64,000 nucleotides of DNA from an uncultured Ruminiclostridium sp. (GCA_910579265.1 CAJTTE010000007.1:29321-93320); one strand, 5' to 3'. Positions 51,622 through 61,240 are shown, counted from the first letter of the stretch. Made by a program: numbers and translations. The notes: generated by a model not told the origin, from the letters alone.

Positions 51622-51897
51622 ATGGAGATAAAGAATTTAAGAGTGAACGCCATACGTTCCTATGAAAAAGTCGCTTCGTCGGTGCCTGTCAAGAAGGATG
51701 CCGGAAAGGCTCCCTCCAATACCGATAAGGTGGATTTTGATTTCGGCAGCGCGTTGGCGGCAGCAAAAGCCAATGCTGCCAGCAGTATTGACGCAGAGGC
51801 CAACACGGAAAGAATAGAGGAGCTTCAGAATCAGTATTCGGGTGAAAGCTGTCCGGTTTCCTCAGAGGACATTGCCAAGGCAATACTTGGCGTATAG
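51622..51897 (+). CDS. flgM: Anti-sigma-28 factor FlgM
   Basis: 91 residues, the usual FlgM size. Disordered first half (VPVKKDAGKAPSNTDKVDFD), then the sigma-binding C-terminal helices (ALAAAKANAA and IEELQNQYSG), closing SSEDIAKAILGV, the usual end of FlgM-like proteins. FlgM holds sigma-28 until the hook is complete and is then exported. It heads the operon flgM-flgN-flgK-flgL, as in Bacillus. AAAGGGTG precedes the ATG. Confidence 0.85.
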   Translation: MEIKNLRVNAIRSYEKVASSVPVKKDAGKAPSNTDKVDFDFGSALAAAKANAASSIDAEANTERIEELQNQYSGESCPVSSEDIAKAILGV

Positions 51898-51908
51898 GAG
51901 GCGGCTTT

Positions 51909-52385
51909 ATGAATGAAAGAACCGCCGAAATAATATTGAATTTCCTGGACGGTTTTAACCGTCATTTTGAGGAGTTCGCGGATTTCCTTGCGGAAAAACA
52001 GAACAAGATCCTGCTCGACGATCTTAACTGGCTTGAAGAAGCTCTTGTTGACGAGCAGAGCTTTATTATGAAGGGCAATTCCCTTGAGGATAAGCGGCTT
52101 GAGCTGTTTGAACAGGCGGGGCTGGCCGGAAAGAAGTTCGCGGAGCTTCCGGCGCTTTTTCCGGAAAATTACGAAGGAGCGCTAAAACTTCAGAGTGACA
52201 GGCTTAACCGCTCAATAGGCCGAATAAAAAAGCTTACCGAGGTTTCCAACGATCTTGTGGAAAGAAAGCTTGAGGTTCAGGCAAAGCTTCTGGGCATAAA
52301 CGAGTTTACCGGTATCGGAACATATTCGGAGGACGCCCAGATAGTAAAGGGCAGCGGCAGCGGAGATATTATCGGCAGTGTTTGA
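51909..52385 (+). CDS. flgN: FlgN-like export chaperone
   Basis: 158 residues, nearly all helical, 11 bases after flgM. The N-terminal helices (AEIILNFLDGFNRHFEEFAD, LNWLEEALVDEQSFIMKGNS) and the coiled C-terminus (NRSIGRIKKLTEVSNDLVER) match FlgN/YvyG-type chaperones, which escort the hook-associated proteins FlgK and FlgL to the flagellar export gate. Context, directly before flgK, strongly supports the call. AGGAGGCGG ribosome site. Confidence 0.85.
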   Translation: MNERTAEIILNFLDGFNRHFEEFADFLAEKQNKILLDDLNWLEEALVDEQSFIMKGNSLEDKRLELFEQAGLAGKKFAELPALFPENYEGALKLQSDRLNRSIGRIKKLTEVSNDLVERKLEVQAKLLGINEFTGIGTYSEDAQIVKGSGSGDIIGSV

Positions 52386-52434
52386 ACCCATTCCGAGCCT
52401 TAAAATAAGATCCCGGCAATCAGCCGAAAAGTCG

Positions 52435-52460
52435 AAAAATCATGAAAAACCATGATTTTT
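52435..52460. terminator. Hairpin between flgN and flgK
   Basis: AAAAATCATG and CATGATTTTT with a 6-base loop, about 80 bases upstream of flgK. It may attenuate transcription or act in mRNA processing. It is followed by GTGG, so it is not a textbook terminator. Confidence 0.4.
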
Positions 52461-52542
52461 GTGGAAGAAAATGTAACGTTTTCGATATAAAAACCAACTT
52501 TCGAAGCGGCAGAGAAAATAAAAACGTTTTTTAGGAGGACTT

Positions 52543-54099
52543 ATGCGTTCATCATTTATTGGATATGAAATTTCAAAGCGCACAATTCAGATAGCTCAGA
52601 AAAATCTTGATATCACAAACAACAACTTGTCAAATATTGCTACGGAAGGATATACAAGGCAGCGTGTGGATCTTAACTCCATGTATGTCCCCGTTACGGG
52701 AAAGTATTCTTCAAAGCTTGCAAAGCTTTCCCTTTCGGGACAGGGCGTCAACGCATTCGGCGTCAGCCAGATAAGAGACAAGTATGTGGATAAGCGCTAC
52801 AGGGAATTTACCGCTTATGTTTCCGAGTATGACGTAAAGAGATCGGTCCTCAAGGAAACGGAAAAGATTCTCAGCGATATCAGCAATACCGGTCTTGTGG
52901 CTAATCTTACCGATCTTAAATCGGCGTTTGCCAAATATGCGGCGGATTCACCTTATAATAAGGAGCTTGCCAGCATAGTGAGAAACGAAGCGTTTTCCAT
53001 AACTCAGACGCTTCACAGTTATTCATCGGAGCTTGATAACCTCAGAAGAGAGAATGTGATAGCATTGCAGGATTCGGTTTCAGAGGTAAATGAGCTTATA
53101 GATAAAATCGTTATGTATAACGGCGTCATTACGGGTGAATACAATATTACCGCAGCAGATAAAATCTATTACGGAGAAACGGTTATCGGTTCCTACGGCC
53201 CGAATGAGCTTCTTGACAAGAGGAATCAGCTTATTGACGAGCTTTCATATTACGGTAATATCCGAGTTTTTGACAACGACGACGGCTCGGTAAGAATAGA
53301 GATGGCCGGTACGAATATAGTTGACGGCACTGATTACGAGCATGTGGTAATGAAGGATTATGACAAATACGGCGCGGCTATCCTCAATTTCTCCAACGGA
53401 GAGCCGGTGGACGTTACCACAGGAGATTTCAAGGCGAGAATGGATCTTCTTAACGGCAACGGTACATATGCTTCCGGATTCCAGAATACCGATTATGGCA
53501 TCCCTTATTATCAATCAACTCTCGACGCTTTCGCCCAGGCTTTTGCAGATCTGATGAACGAGATAAACGGATGCGTGTTCAACGATACCTCCAGAGCTAT
53601 GTTCGGCACTGACGAGGACGTTTATGATGAAAACGGAGTCTGCATCGAAAGGGCAATGATAACCGCTTCCAATATAAAGATTTCCAAGGAATGGATGGAT
53701 GACGCCACCATGATAGGAAAGAATTATGACGAGGAGACGGGCGAATGGACTCTCAGCCTTGACGGCAATAATGTCAATAAGCTTTATCTTGGTCTCGACA
53801 ATGAAATAAAGGTAGGCAGAGCGGTGGAATTCAGAGGATCGATTTATGATTACTGCCTCTTTGTGGATGACAGGGTTGCAGAGAGCATAAGCTATTATGA
53901 CGAGCAGTATATGCTTAATTATGATAACTGCGAGGCTATCCTCGATACGAGACAAAGCATATGCGGCGTTTCCGAAACCGAAGAAGGAATCAATATGATG
54001 ACCTATCAAAAATGGTTCAACGCAAATTCGCGTATGCTCAATACGATCGACGAGTGTGTTGACAGGCTTGTCAACCAAACGGGATTAGTGGGAAGATAA
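52543..54099 (+). CDS. flgK: Flagellar hook-associated protein 1 FlgK
   Basis: 518 residues. The flagellar rod/hook N-terminal motif is IAQKNLDITNNNLSNIATEG followed by YTRQRVDL (residues ~22-48). The C-terminal D0 motif is GVSETEEGINMMTYQKWFNA plus NSRMLNTIDECVDRLVNQTG (~470-515). FlgK sits at the junction between hook and filament outside the cell. AGGAGG lies seven bases before the ATG. The middle (~200-440) is variable and acidic, as usual. It follows flgN and precedes flgL. Confidence 0.95.
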   Translation: MRSSFIGYEISKRTIQIAQKNLDITNNNLSNIATEGYTRQRVDLNSMYVPVTGKYSSKLAKLSLSGQGVNAFGVSQIRDKYVDKRYREFTAYVSEYDVKRSVLKETEKILSDISNTGLVANLTDLKSAFAKYAADSPYNKELASIVRNEAFSITQTLHSYSSELDNLRRENVIALQDSVSEVNELIDKIVMYNGVITGEYNITAADKIYYGETVIGSYGPNELLDKRNQLIDELSYYGNIRVFDNDDGSVRIEMAGTNIVDGTDYEHVVMKDYDKYGAAILNFSNGEPVDVTTGDFKARMDLLNGNGTYASGFQNTDYGIPYYQSTLDAFAQAFADLMNEINGCVFNDTSRAMFGTDEDVYDENGVCIERAMITASNIKISKEWMDDATMIGKNYDEETGEWTLSLDGNNVNKLYLGLDNEIKVGRAVEFRGSIYDYCLFVDDRVAESISYYDEQYMLNYDNCEAILDTRQSICGVSETEEGINMMTYQKWFNANSRMLNTIDECVDRLVNQTGLVGR

Positions 54100-54155
54100 C
54101 GATATAACCTTTAGCCATGTACGAAACACAATTATTTAAGGAAAGGTAAATTATC

Positions 54156-55427
54156 ATGAGAGTCGCAAATCAGACAGTTACAAGAAATTATCTTAAGCGT
54201 TTGGAGAATAACTATTCCAACAAATTCGCTTCGGAAGAAAAAATAAATTCATACCGTCAATTTCAGGAGGCCAGCGAAATGCCCGCACAGGCCGCAGCCG
54301 CAATGAGAGTAAGAAAGGCTATTGATAACCTTCACAATTATCAGTATAATCTTAACACTGCGGATACCATATATTCCTCCGCAGAGTCCGCCGTTATGGC
54401 CATCTCCGAGATCATTCAGCAGACATACGAGAAGTGTATCGAGGCGGCTAACGGTACCAGCTCCGATGTCCATACCCACGAACCGGATCAGATGGAGATG
54501 ATCGCATCCAATGTTGAGGCATATGCGGATGAAATCGCACGTCTTATGAACCTTACGGTAGCTGACAGAAGAATTTTCGGCGGTATAAACAATGATTCCA
54601 AGGCTTTCGCCATTGAGGACGGAAGAGTTATATACAACGGAGTTGACGTAGATACCTATAATGATCCCAATCTTTTTCCCAACAGCGATGTTTCATACTG
54701 TGACATCGGTCTCGGCATGACGCTGGACGAAGAGGGAAGAGTTGACGAGCAGTCGGCAATGGAGCTTACATTCAACGGCATGGACGTTATCGGATGCGGC
54801 AAAAAGCCTACCACGGCTTTTGTCGATCTCAAGTCGATCGAGGACGGAAAACAGTACAGCTTCGAAATGGCCATAGGCGATAAGAAGTATAATATAAGCT
54901 TTACAGGCGGAGCCGACGCGGATGCAAGCCTTGCAGCCATCAATGACGCCATAAAGGCCGAAACGGGTACCGACAAGATCTCCGTATATAAACACGGAAC
55001 ATTCGTAAACCAGCTTAATGAAGAACAGATAAGCGTTATGGACAAGAGCACCAACGGCAATAAGCTTGATATGGAAAATCAGGGCAAGGCTTATTCAAAT
55101 AACATTATCCAGAGCATACTTGATGCGGCTAAGCTCATCCGTGAAGGAAACGGTCAGGAGATCGCCCGTTATGCGGATCATATATATTCCCTTCAGACAA
55201 AGGTTTCGCTGACTCTTGCAAAGATAGGAAACACGACTCAGTTTATAGAGTTTAACCAGACAAGACTTACAAACAATCTTGAAAATCTTACACAGCGCCA
55301 GAACGATCTGGAATCAACAGACCTTCCCAGAGAAATAACCAAGCAGAAAATGCTGGATTCGATATATTCGGCTAACCTTCAGATGAGCACATCGGTAATT
55401 CCGCAGTCTATATTTGATTTTATTTGA
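54156..55427 (+). CDS. flgL: Flagellar hook-associated protein 3 FlgL
   Basis: 423 residues, a flagellin-like protein at the hook-filament junction. MRVANQTVTRNYLKRLENNY begins the flagellin-like N-terminal D0/D1 region (~1-140, with NLNTADTIYSSAESAVMAIS). The C-terminal D0/D1 helices are SLQTKVSLTLAKIGNTTQFI (~340-360) and KMLDSIYSANLQMSTSVIPQ (~395-415). The middle domain (~140-310) is variable. Located directly after flgK with a 56-base gap. Confidence 0.94.
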   Translation: MRVANQTVTRNYLKRLENNYSNKFASEEKINSYRQFQEASEMPAQAAAAMRVRKAIDNLHNYQYNLNTADTIYSSAESAVMAISEIIQQTYEKCIEAANGTSSDVHTHEPDQMEMIASNVEAYADEIARLMNLTVADRRIFGGINNDSKAFAIEDGRVIYNGVDVDTYNDPNLFPNSDVSYCDIGLGMTLDEEGRVDEQSAMELTFNGMDVIGCGKKPTTAFVDLKSIEDGKQYSFEMAIGDKKYNISFTGGADADASLAAINDAIKAETGTDKISVYKHGTFVNQLNEEQISVMDKSTNGNKLDMENQGKAYSNNIIQSILDAAKLIREGNGQEIARYADHIYSLQTKVSLTLAKIGNTTQFIEFNQTRLTNNLENLTQRQNDLESTDLPREITKQKMLDSIYSANLQMSTSVIPQSIFDFI

Positions 55428-55640
55428 TAAAGCTCCGGAGGCTCTTTTTTGAGGGGATCGATGCGGTTACTGTTTGTAAGCGCCGATGTGTGAATAAAAA
55501 CACCGTTCCCGCTTATTCAGAGACATACGAAAAAGCCGGACCCCAGGAAATCATACCGGGACAAAATACTTTCGTTAAACACCGGTTTCATAACGGTACG
55601 CGGACAATTATAAAAAATATCCGAACAGGAGGTGCTTTTT

Positions 55641-56246
55641 GTGGTAAGCAACAATCTATTAAACTATCATATACAGGATACGGTAATGAATACCACCGTA
55701 AGGCATCCCCGTATGGTGAATCCCGGAACGGAACAGACCTTTATCCGTCAGGATACCGATTTAGGCGGACTTGAGGTCCATACCACGGATGCGGTCATCG
55801 ATATAGACACAACGGCAGCGCGTGAAAGTATGGGCTTCGGTCAGATGTCCGACAGATCCATGCTCGAAAAGCTTGACCAGAAGGGAAAGCAGGTGTGCGC
55901 CGATTATACAAGATCAATAGTAAGAAAAGGAAATATGGTCGTAGAAAACCGCACTCCCCCGTCTCAGCTGGCCAGAATGGACTATATGAGCAAGAGACAG
56001 CCGGAAGAGACGGTGATGGCGTTTTATCCGGCTGTTCCGGCAGAGGTGGATGTAAATCCCGGTACTACAGATATCCGGCATAATCCTACACAGGTCAATA
56101 TAGACTGGGCCAATACGGATATCGTTCCTTACCGCCTGGAAAGAGGAACGGTTTCCTTTGATATCGTTCAGAGGGCTTATGTGGATTTTACCTATATGGG
56201 TGATCCGATGTTCTTTCCCGATCCGGAGTTTCAGGCCTGGGCATAG
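55641..56246 (+). CDS. DUF6470 family protein (YviE-like), flagellar cluster
   Basis: About 201 residues. The start is GTG at 55641, eight bases after a perfect AGGAGG (55627-55632). Conserved features: DTDLGGLEVHTTDAVIDIDT (~residues 30-50), SMGFGQMSDRSMLEKLDQKG (~55-75), and the C-terminal TVSFDIVQRAYVDFTYMGDP. The protein occupies the same slot between flgL and fliW as YviE in Bacillus, which supports the family call. Function is unknown. The 213 bases between flgL and this gene contain nothing else visible. Confidence 0.8.
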   Translation: MVSNNLLNYHIQDTVMNTTVRHPRMVNPGTEQTFIRQDTDLGGLEVHTTDAVIDIDTTAARESMGFGQMSDRSMLEKLDQKGKQVCADYTRSIVRKGNMVVENRTPPSQLARMDYMSKRQPEETVMAFYPAVPAEVDVNPGTTDIRHNPTQVNIDWANTDIVPYRLERGTVSFDIVQRAYVDFTYMGDPMFFPDPEFQAWA

Positions 56247-56356
56247 TATAAGCGGGTCAATGCGCAGGGGTGCGCAATTGCTTCGGAGGTTTTAAAGCCG
56301 AAATCATAACGGCTTACGGACATACAAATTCAGAGCGAGGATTGAAAGGGCGGCTT

Positions 56357-56803
56357 ATGGAAATTGAAACAAGAGATTTCGGAAGAATCGATATCGACGA
56401 GGGACAGATCATAAATTTTCCGGACGGCATTTATGCCTTTGACGAAGCAAAAAGATTTGCGCTGATTTCTCCCAAGGAAAATGAATATCCCATGTGGCTT
56501 CAGTGTATAGACGCGCTTCGTCCCTGTTTCATCGTGTTCGATCCTCAGATTTTTTGCAGTGATTATGAAGTAACTCTTAACGACAGCGAAAAGAAGCTTC
56601 TTAAAATAAAGGACGGTTCAGACATAAAGGTACTTTGTATCGCGAATGTTCCCGAAGATTTCAGGGATACCACGGTAAATATGAAATCCCCAATTGTGGC
56701 AAATATGGACGAAAAACTGGCCATGCAGGTAATTCTGCCGCATAATTATCCTTACCGTCAGCCCATATACAGGAAATCGGAACAGGAGGCTCAAGGATGT
56801 TAG
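56357..56803 (+). CDS. fliW: Flagellar assembly factor FliW
   Basis: About 148 residues from MEIETRDFGRIDIDEGQIIN; the start at 56357 follows AAAGGGCGG, whereas 56270 has no site. FliW binds flagellin and also binds and inhibits CsrA, so flagellin translation is released when flagellin has been exported. Signatures: INFPDGIYAFDEAKRFALI (~residues 18-36), NEYPMWLQCIDALRPCFIVF (~42-61) and IVANMDEKLAMQVIL (~112-126). It overlaps csrA by seven bases, as in most Firmicutes. Confidence 0.95.
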   Translation: MEIETRDFGRIDIDEGQIINFPDGIYAFDEAKRFALISPKENEYPMWLQCIDALRPCFIVFDPQIFCSDYEVTLNDSEKKLLKIKDGSDIKVLCIANVPEDFRDTTVNMKSPIVANMDEKLAMQVILPHNYPYRQPIYRKSEQEAQGC

Positions 56804-57033
56804 TAGTTACGAGAAAAACAGACGAAAGCCTTATAATAGCCGATAATATCGAAATCACCGTTCTTGAGGTATCCAGAGACAGAGTAAAGATCGGCATTTC
56901 GGCTCCCAAGGATATAAAAATTATCCGTAACGAGCTTATTGATACACAAAATATAAACAAGGATTCAGGATCTTCAAGGGAGCTTCCGAAAAAGGCACTG
57001 GAAGCGCTTCTGAACTATACTAAGGAGGATTAA
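56797..57033 (+). CDS. csrA: Carbon storage/translation regulator CsrA
   Basis: 78 residues. MLVVTRKTDESLIIADNIEI and TVLEVSRDRVKIGISAPKDI are the standard CsrA beta-strands; the conserved RNA-contact Arg is in DRVKIGI. In Firmicutes CsrA represses translation of flagellin mRNA and is inhibited by FliW. The ATG lies inside the fliW 3' end, with AGGAGGC seven bases before it. The gene is followed 4 bases later by fliD. Confidence 0.96.
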   Translation: MLVVTRKTDESLIIADNIEITVLEVSRDRVKIGISAPKDIKIIRNELIDTQNINKDSGSSRELPKKALEALLNYTKED

Positions 57034-57037
57034 CATC

Positions 57038-59920
57038 ATGGCAAATGCAACCAGCGTTCTCAGAATGAGCGGTATGAACTCGGGTCTGGATACAGAGGCT
57101 ATTGTAAACGCGCTTACCGCCACTACAAAGAATAAAATCAATACGAACCAGAGAAAGGTCCTTAAGCTTCAGGCTCAGCAGGACGCTTACCGTTCCCTTA
57201 TTACCAGCTTTACCGCATTCAAGGATAAGTATTTCAATATGCTGAACTTAGGTACCTGCTTAAAATCGGGTTCTTTGTTCAACAGCTATAAGGGTACCCT
57301 TTCAAATTCATCCGGCACTAATGTAAACGGTGTTACGGTTTCCTGTGACAGCAATGCGAATGCCGCAGTTTATAATGTGGACGTACATAAGGTTGCCACA
57401 CAATCCACTCTTAAGTCGGCTTCCGCCAGCGGAAAGACGGCCGATTTCTCTCAGTGCGTCGATCCTACTCAGGATTATACGATGACCGTTACGGTTGGCA
57501 GCAAAACCAAAAACATTACTTTTAAGGGCGGTACCGGCAGCGCTATTCAGAATAACGTGAACGATGCGTTAAAGAGCGCTTTCGGCATAAAGAACAACGG
57601 CGACGGAATCGTTTCGATAAGTGCGGACGGAAAGATCAGCTCTTCGGATCAGTCCTCCGTAACAACCACCACCCCGACGCTTTATAAGGAAACAAGAACA
57701 TTAGGCGTTAAGATAGACGATCTTAAAACAGGCAACAATACGTTTACCATTACCGTGGGAGATACCACGAAAACGGTAACTCTTTCTACGGTCGAAAAGG
57801 ATTATTTCAAGGAAATATTTGATGACAGCGGTAAAATAAAGGACGATGCGGATTTTAAAAAGGTAGCGCTTTTCAAAGAGGTTGCACTCAACGAGCGCAG
57901 CACCGATGTTTATGAAAAGTTTAAGGCCTTTGAAGAAAACCTTACCGATAAGGATAAGGAGGATTTCGCAAAGCTTGTCTGGGATTTCAAGGAGGAAGGC
58001 GAGCTTGCAGCTAATGAGACAAAATACCGTGAGACGGCAATGGCCAATATCGCCAAGGGGATCCAGGAGGAGCTTGACGAAACCATAGACTGGATCGATG
58101 ACGGAAACGGTTACAATACCGGCAATATGGCTTCACTTTCAAGCGAGGCGAAAGCCGCTTTCAATAAGACCGTAGACGATTATAATGCTAAGATCGCAAG
58201 CGGAGAGATCCAGAACACCGATCCCGACGGCAAGAATTATAAGACGATGGAGGCTTATGTAAAGGCTTACCTGCCGGGAGAAATCAGAGATAGCATTTCC
58301 GACGCCAAGGTTGACGATTATCTCCAGAATGACGAAGAAGGCCAGAAGCTCAGCGAAGCAATGCAGAAGGATGCAGACGCAATCAGGGAAAAATATGAGG
58401 GCGCCGACGTTGAGATACCTTCCTACGACAAGCTTTCTCAGAGCGACAAGATCCTTTACTTCGACAGAAATGTTTACACAGGAAACGCAGGCTTAAACGG
58501 CCTTTCCGAAGAGGATTATATAAACGCATTTACCGCCGAGCAGGCTTCATTCAGCTTAAACAAGGCCAATATTGAAAATAACCTGGGTGCTTTAAGTTTC
58601 AGCAACGAGCGAGTAAGCATAAAGACAGATGTGGCGGCGGACGGTACGATCACCATAAGCGGCGTAGGTCAGCTTACAGGCTCTGCCAGACAGTTCGGAA
58701 TCACAGAGAGTGCGGGAAACGCCACCAATTTCGGTTTAGATAAGACGGATACCACCGGAACAGCCAATCAGGTGTCCACTACGGCAAAGCTTAACGAGTT
58801 GGGTCTTACTCCCGATTCTAAGGGAAATTATAATTTCAGCATCAACGGTGTTGATTTCTCCTTCAGCGGAGATACCACCATCAAGGATATGATGAAAAAG
58901 ATAAACGCTTCCGAGGCAGGGGTGAAGATGTCCTATACAACCCTTACCAACCAGTTTATCATTACCTCCAATGAGTACGGCAAGGGACAGCAGATCACCT
59001 TCAGCGACGGCGGCGAGGGTCTTCTGAACGCTTTAGGCTTTAACGGCGGAGCTACCTTTACCGAAGGACAGAATACAGTCATCACAGTAAACGGAGTTGA
59101 GGTTGAAACAACATCGAACTCCTACACAGTTGACGGTACTACGTTTACATTTACCGCAGCAGCGGAGGGAACATCCTTTACAAATGATGTAAAACGTGAT
59201 TATTCCAAGGCTATCGATGCTATCAAGAGCTTTGTGGAGGATTATAACAAGCTTATCGACGAGGTTTACGGCTATGTAGACGATGAGCCGAATAAGGATT
59301 ACTACTTCCTTACCGATGATGACATCGAAGAGATGGATCTTTCCGAGTCTCAGCAGAACAAATGGGAAAAGCTTGCCAAGAAGGGTCTGCTGTACCGTGA
59401 TTCGACTCTTACAAATATTATGTCTAAGCTCAGAACCGCAGTATACAACTCCGTTGAGGCTCCCGACGGCAAAAGAGTCGGTCTCTTTACTCTCGGGATC
59501 ACCACTACTGACAGTATTTCCGCTCACGGAAAGCTTCAGTTTGATCCCAACATTTCCGATGAAAAATTTGAGAGCATTTTCGCTCAGTATGCCGACGAAT
59601 TCGCAACACTTTTCAATGACTCCGAAAACGGTATTGCAACACAGTTCGAAAATATCATCAATTCGGCTGTCAAGACCTCGGGTGATCCTAAGGAAAGGGG
59701 CGTACTGGTTCAGAAGGCCGGTGTTTCCGGTACCTCATCCGCAACCACGAACTCCATTTATACTCAGATCCAGAGCTTAAAGAACACAATCAGCACACTT
59801 AAGGATCGCTATGAGCAGCAGCAGGAGCGTTACTGGAAGATATACTCCAATATGGAAACCATGCTCGGAAATATCAACGGACAGTCTTCCTACATTCAGC
59901 AGCTTATGGGAAGCATGTGA
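57038..59920 (+). CDS. fliD: Filament cap protein FliD, unusually long
   Basis: 960 residues against roughly 450-700 in most species. The FliD N-terminal domain begins ATSVLRMSGMNSGLDTEAIV (~1-115). Residues ~255-515 form an acidic, helical insertion (SLSSEAKAAFNKTVDDYNAK and LSEAMQKDADAIREKYEGAD) not typical of the family. Further strand domains follow, then the FliD C-terminal domain (~720-960; YSKAIDAIKSFVEDYNKLID, GLFTLGITTTDSISAHGKLQ). The end has the coiled heptads RYEQQQERYWKIYSNMETML. FliD caps the growing filament and folds flagellin. It is preceded by csrA and followed by fliS. Confidence 0.93.
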   Translation: MANATSVLRMSGMNSGLDTEAIVNALTATTKNKINTNQRKVLKLQAQQDAYRSLITSFTAFKDKYFNMLNLGTCLKSGSLFNSYKGTLSNSSGTNVNGVTVSCDSNANAAVYNVDVHKVATQSTLKSASASGKTADFSQCVDPTQDYTMTVTVGSKTKNITFKGGTGSAIQNNVNDALKSAFGIKNNGDGIVSISADGKISSSDQSSVTTTTPTLYKETRTLGVKIDDLKTGNNTFTITVGDTTKTVTLSTVEKDYFKEIFDDSGKIKDDADFKKVALFKEVALNERSTDVYEKFKAFEENLTDKDKEDFAKLVWDFKEEGELAANETKYRETAMANIAKGIQEELDETIDWIDDGNGYNTGNMASLSSEAKAAFNKTVDDYNAKIASGEIQNTDPDGKNYKTMEAYVKAYLPGEIRDSISDAKVDDYLQNDEEGQKLSEAMQKDADAIREKYEGADVEIPSYDKLSQSDKILYFDRNVYTGNAGLNGLSEEDYINAFTAEQASFSLNKANIENNLGALSFSNERVSIKTDVAADGTITISGVGQLTGSARQFGITESAGNATNFGLDKTDTTGTANQVSTTAKLNELGLTPDSKGNYNFSINGVDFSFSGDTTIKDMMKKINASEAGVKMSYTTLTNQFIITSNEYGKGQQITFSDGGEGLLNALGFNGGATFTEGQNTVITVNGVEVETTSNSYTVDGTTFTFTAAAEGTSFTNDVKRDYSKAIDAIKSFVEDYNKLIDEVYGYVDDEPNKDYYFLTDDDIEEMDLSESQQNKWEKLAKKGLLYRDSTLTNIMSKLRTAVYNSVEAPDGKRVGLFTLGITTTDSISAHGKLQFDPNISDEKFESIFAQYADEFATLFNDSENGIATQFENIINSAVKTSGDPKERGVLVQKAGVSGTSSATTNSIYTQIQSLKNTISTLKDRYEQQQERYWKIYSNMETMLGNINGQSSYIQQLMGSM

Positions 59921-59937
59921 TTTAAGGCTTTAATTCT

Positions 59938-59969
59938 AAATGAGACCCGTTTTAAAACGGGTTTCATTT
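59938..59969. terminator. Hairpin after fliD
   Basis: AAATGAGACCCGTTTT (59938-59953) pairs with AAAACGGGTTTCATTT (59954-59969), allowing one G-T pair, with almost no loop. Probably a partial terminator or mRNA-stability element between fliD and fliS. Confidence 0.55.
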
Positions 59970-60045
59970 CGATTATTTACGTAAGGATATACGTAAATAC
60001 TCCGGCATTTAGATTTTTGAGGTTTAATTTTGAAAGGAAAAATTT

Positions 60046-60450
60046 ATGAATCCGTATGCAGCTTATAAGAAGCAATCCGTGACCACAATGACTCCCATCG
60101 AGATAGTGGTTAAGCTGTACAGCGAAACCGAGAGGGAGCTTAACCGGGCAATCGTGTTTATTGAGCAGAAGAATTATGAAAGCGCCAATAAATCCCTTAC
60201 AAAGTCTGTGGATCTTATCAATGCGCTTCGCTCGGTTCTTGACGTCAATCTCCCTATAGGACAGAATCTGGACTCCCTTTATTCATATTTTGAAAAGGAA
60301 ATCATTACCGCAAATATGAAAAAGGATATTGAAATGATCAAACCGCTTCTTCCTATGATAGCGGAGCTTAAGGACGCATTTACCCAGGTTTCTTTAATGT
60401 CCAAGGAGGATATAGCTACCCAGGAATTGCAGTCAAAAAAGAATCAGTAG
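60046..60450 (+). CDS. fliS: Flagellin export chaperone FliS
   Basis: 134 residues, typical FliS size. MNPYAAYKKQSVTTMTPIEI is a canonical start. VVKLYSETERELNRAIVFIE and NKSLTKSVDLINALRSVLDV continue the helical bundle. SLYSYFEKEIITANMKKDIE contains the usual LY-x-Y-F/M segment. FliS binds the C-terminus of flagellin in the cytoplasm and prevents premature assembly. AAAGGAAAAA precedes the ATG. Confidence 0.93.
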   Translation: MNPYAAYKKQSVTTMTPIEIVVKLYSETERELNRAIVFIEQKNYESANKSLTKSVDLINALRSVLDVNLPIGQNLDSLYSYFEKEIITANMKKDIEMIKPLLPMIAELKDAFTQVSLMSKEDIATQELQSKKNQ

Positions 60451-60745
60451 AAAATAGCGGGTCGCAGGCGGAGGATAAATCCGCCTGCGGTCGTATACGG
60501 CTATAGTGCACTCATCGATATTATCCCGCAAGGCAGCTTTGATAATATAACATATTTCAGGTGTATAGACTCATATGTTATTGTTTATCGGAACTATATA
60601 ATAAAAAATCCGATCCCGGTATCCGGAAAAAGCAAAGGCTATTTATGATCACAGGCAAATGCAGCTTTTAATATAAAACCGGTCCGGCGGTATTGTTAAG
60701 ATCACATAAGGCCGCATCAAAAATCTAAACGGAAAGGGAAAAAAC
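60451..60745. other. Intergenic region with a GC-rich hairpin
   Basis: CGCAGGCGGA (60463-60472) and TCCGCCTGCG (60480-60489) form a 10-bp stem just after fliS, without a T-run. The remaining ~250 bases show no gene; a GAAAGGGAAA ribosome site serves the next gene. Confidence 0.5.
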
Positions 60746-61240
60746 ATGACTGAACAGAATCAGAAACAACTTATTGACAATTTCGCGGAAATGGAGCAGC
60801 TTTTGAAAAAATATACTGATGCTACCAACATTATCATGCAGACCGAGAGTGACGAAATAGAGAAAATTGCCGAGAAAATCGAAGAAAGAGAAGTGCTTAT
60901 AGGAGAAATAGATTTCCTGAAAAAACAATGTACCTCCGTTATTAATGCGTGCGAAAAACAGGAGGCAGAATTAATAAGGGATATGCTTACGGGTACAAAT
61001 TTAAATCAGCGGATCAGTGACGAGCTTATACCGGTAAGAAATTCCATAGTTGGCTTACGCTCGGCGCAGTGCGAGGCCGCTGAAAGGGATAAGGCTCTTC
61101 AGGCTCAGTTCAGCTCACGCACCATCGAGGCAAAGGATCAGCTTATGAAGCTTAATGACGATAAAAAGAAGCTGGATTATTACTCAAGCGTAAATTCGGC
61201 TCCCGCAAATCTCGGCGGTTCACTGGACAGCAGCTTCTGA
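60746..61240 (+). CDS. FlgN/FliT-like coiled-coil protein
   Basis: 164 residues, almost entirely helical: DNFAEMEQLLKKYTDATNII, SDEIEKIAEKIEEREVLIGE, and RSAQCEAAERDKALQAQFSS. The register, length and position after fliS fit a FlgN/FliT-type export chaperone, but the motifs are too generic to choose between the two. The cell already has FlgN in this operon, so FliT-like is the better guess. GAAAGGG precedes the ATG. Confidence 0.6.
   Translation: MTEQNQKQLIDNFAEMEQLLKKYTDATNIIMQTESDEIEKIAEKIEEREVLIGEIDFLKKQCTSVINACEKQEAELIRDMLTGTNLNQRISDELIPVRNSIVGLRSAQCEAAERDKALQAQFSSRTIEAKDQLMKLNDDKKKLDYYSSVNSAPANLGGSLDSSF

Noticed and set aside
55424..55774. 116-codon plus-strand frame between flgL and the DUF6470 gene
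   Set aside because: Overlaps the DUF6470 gene in another frame, and its composition is not protein-like.
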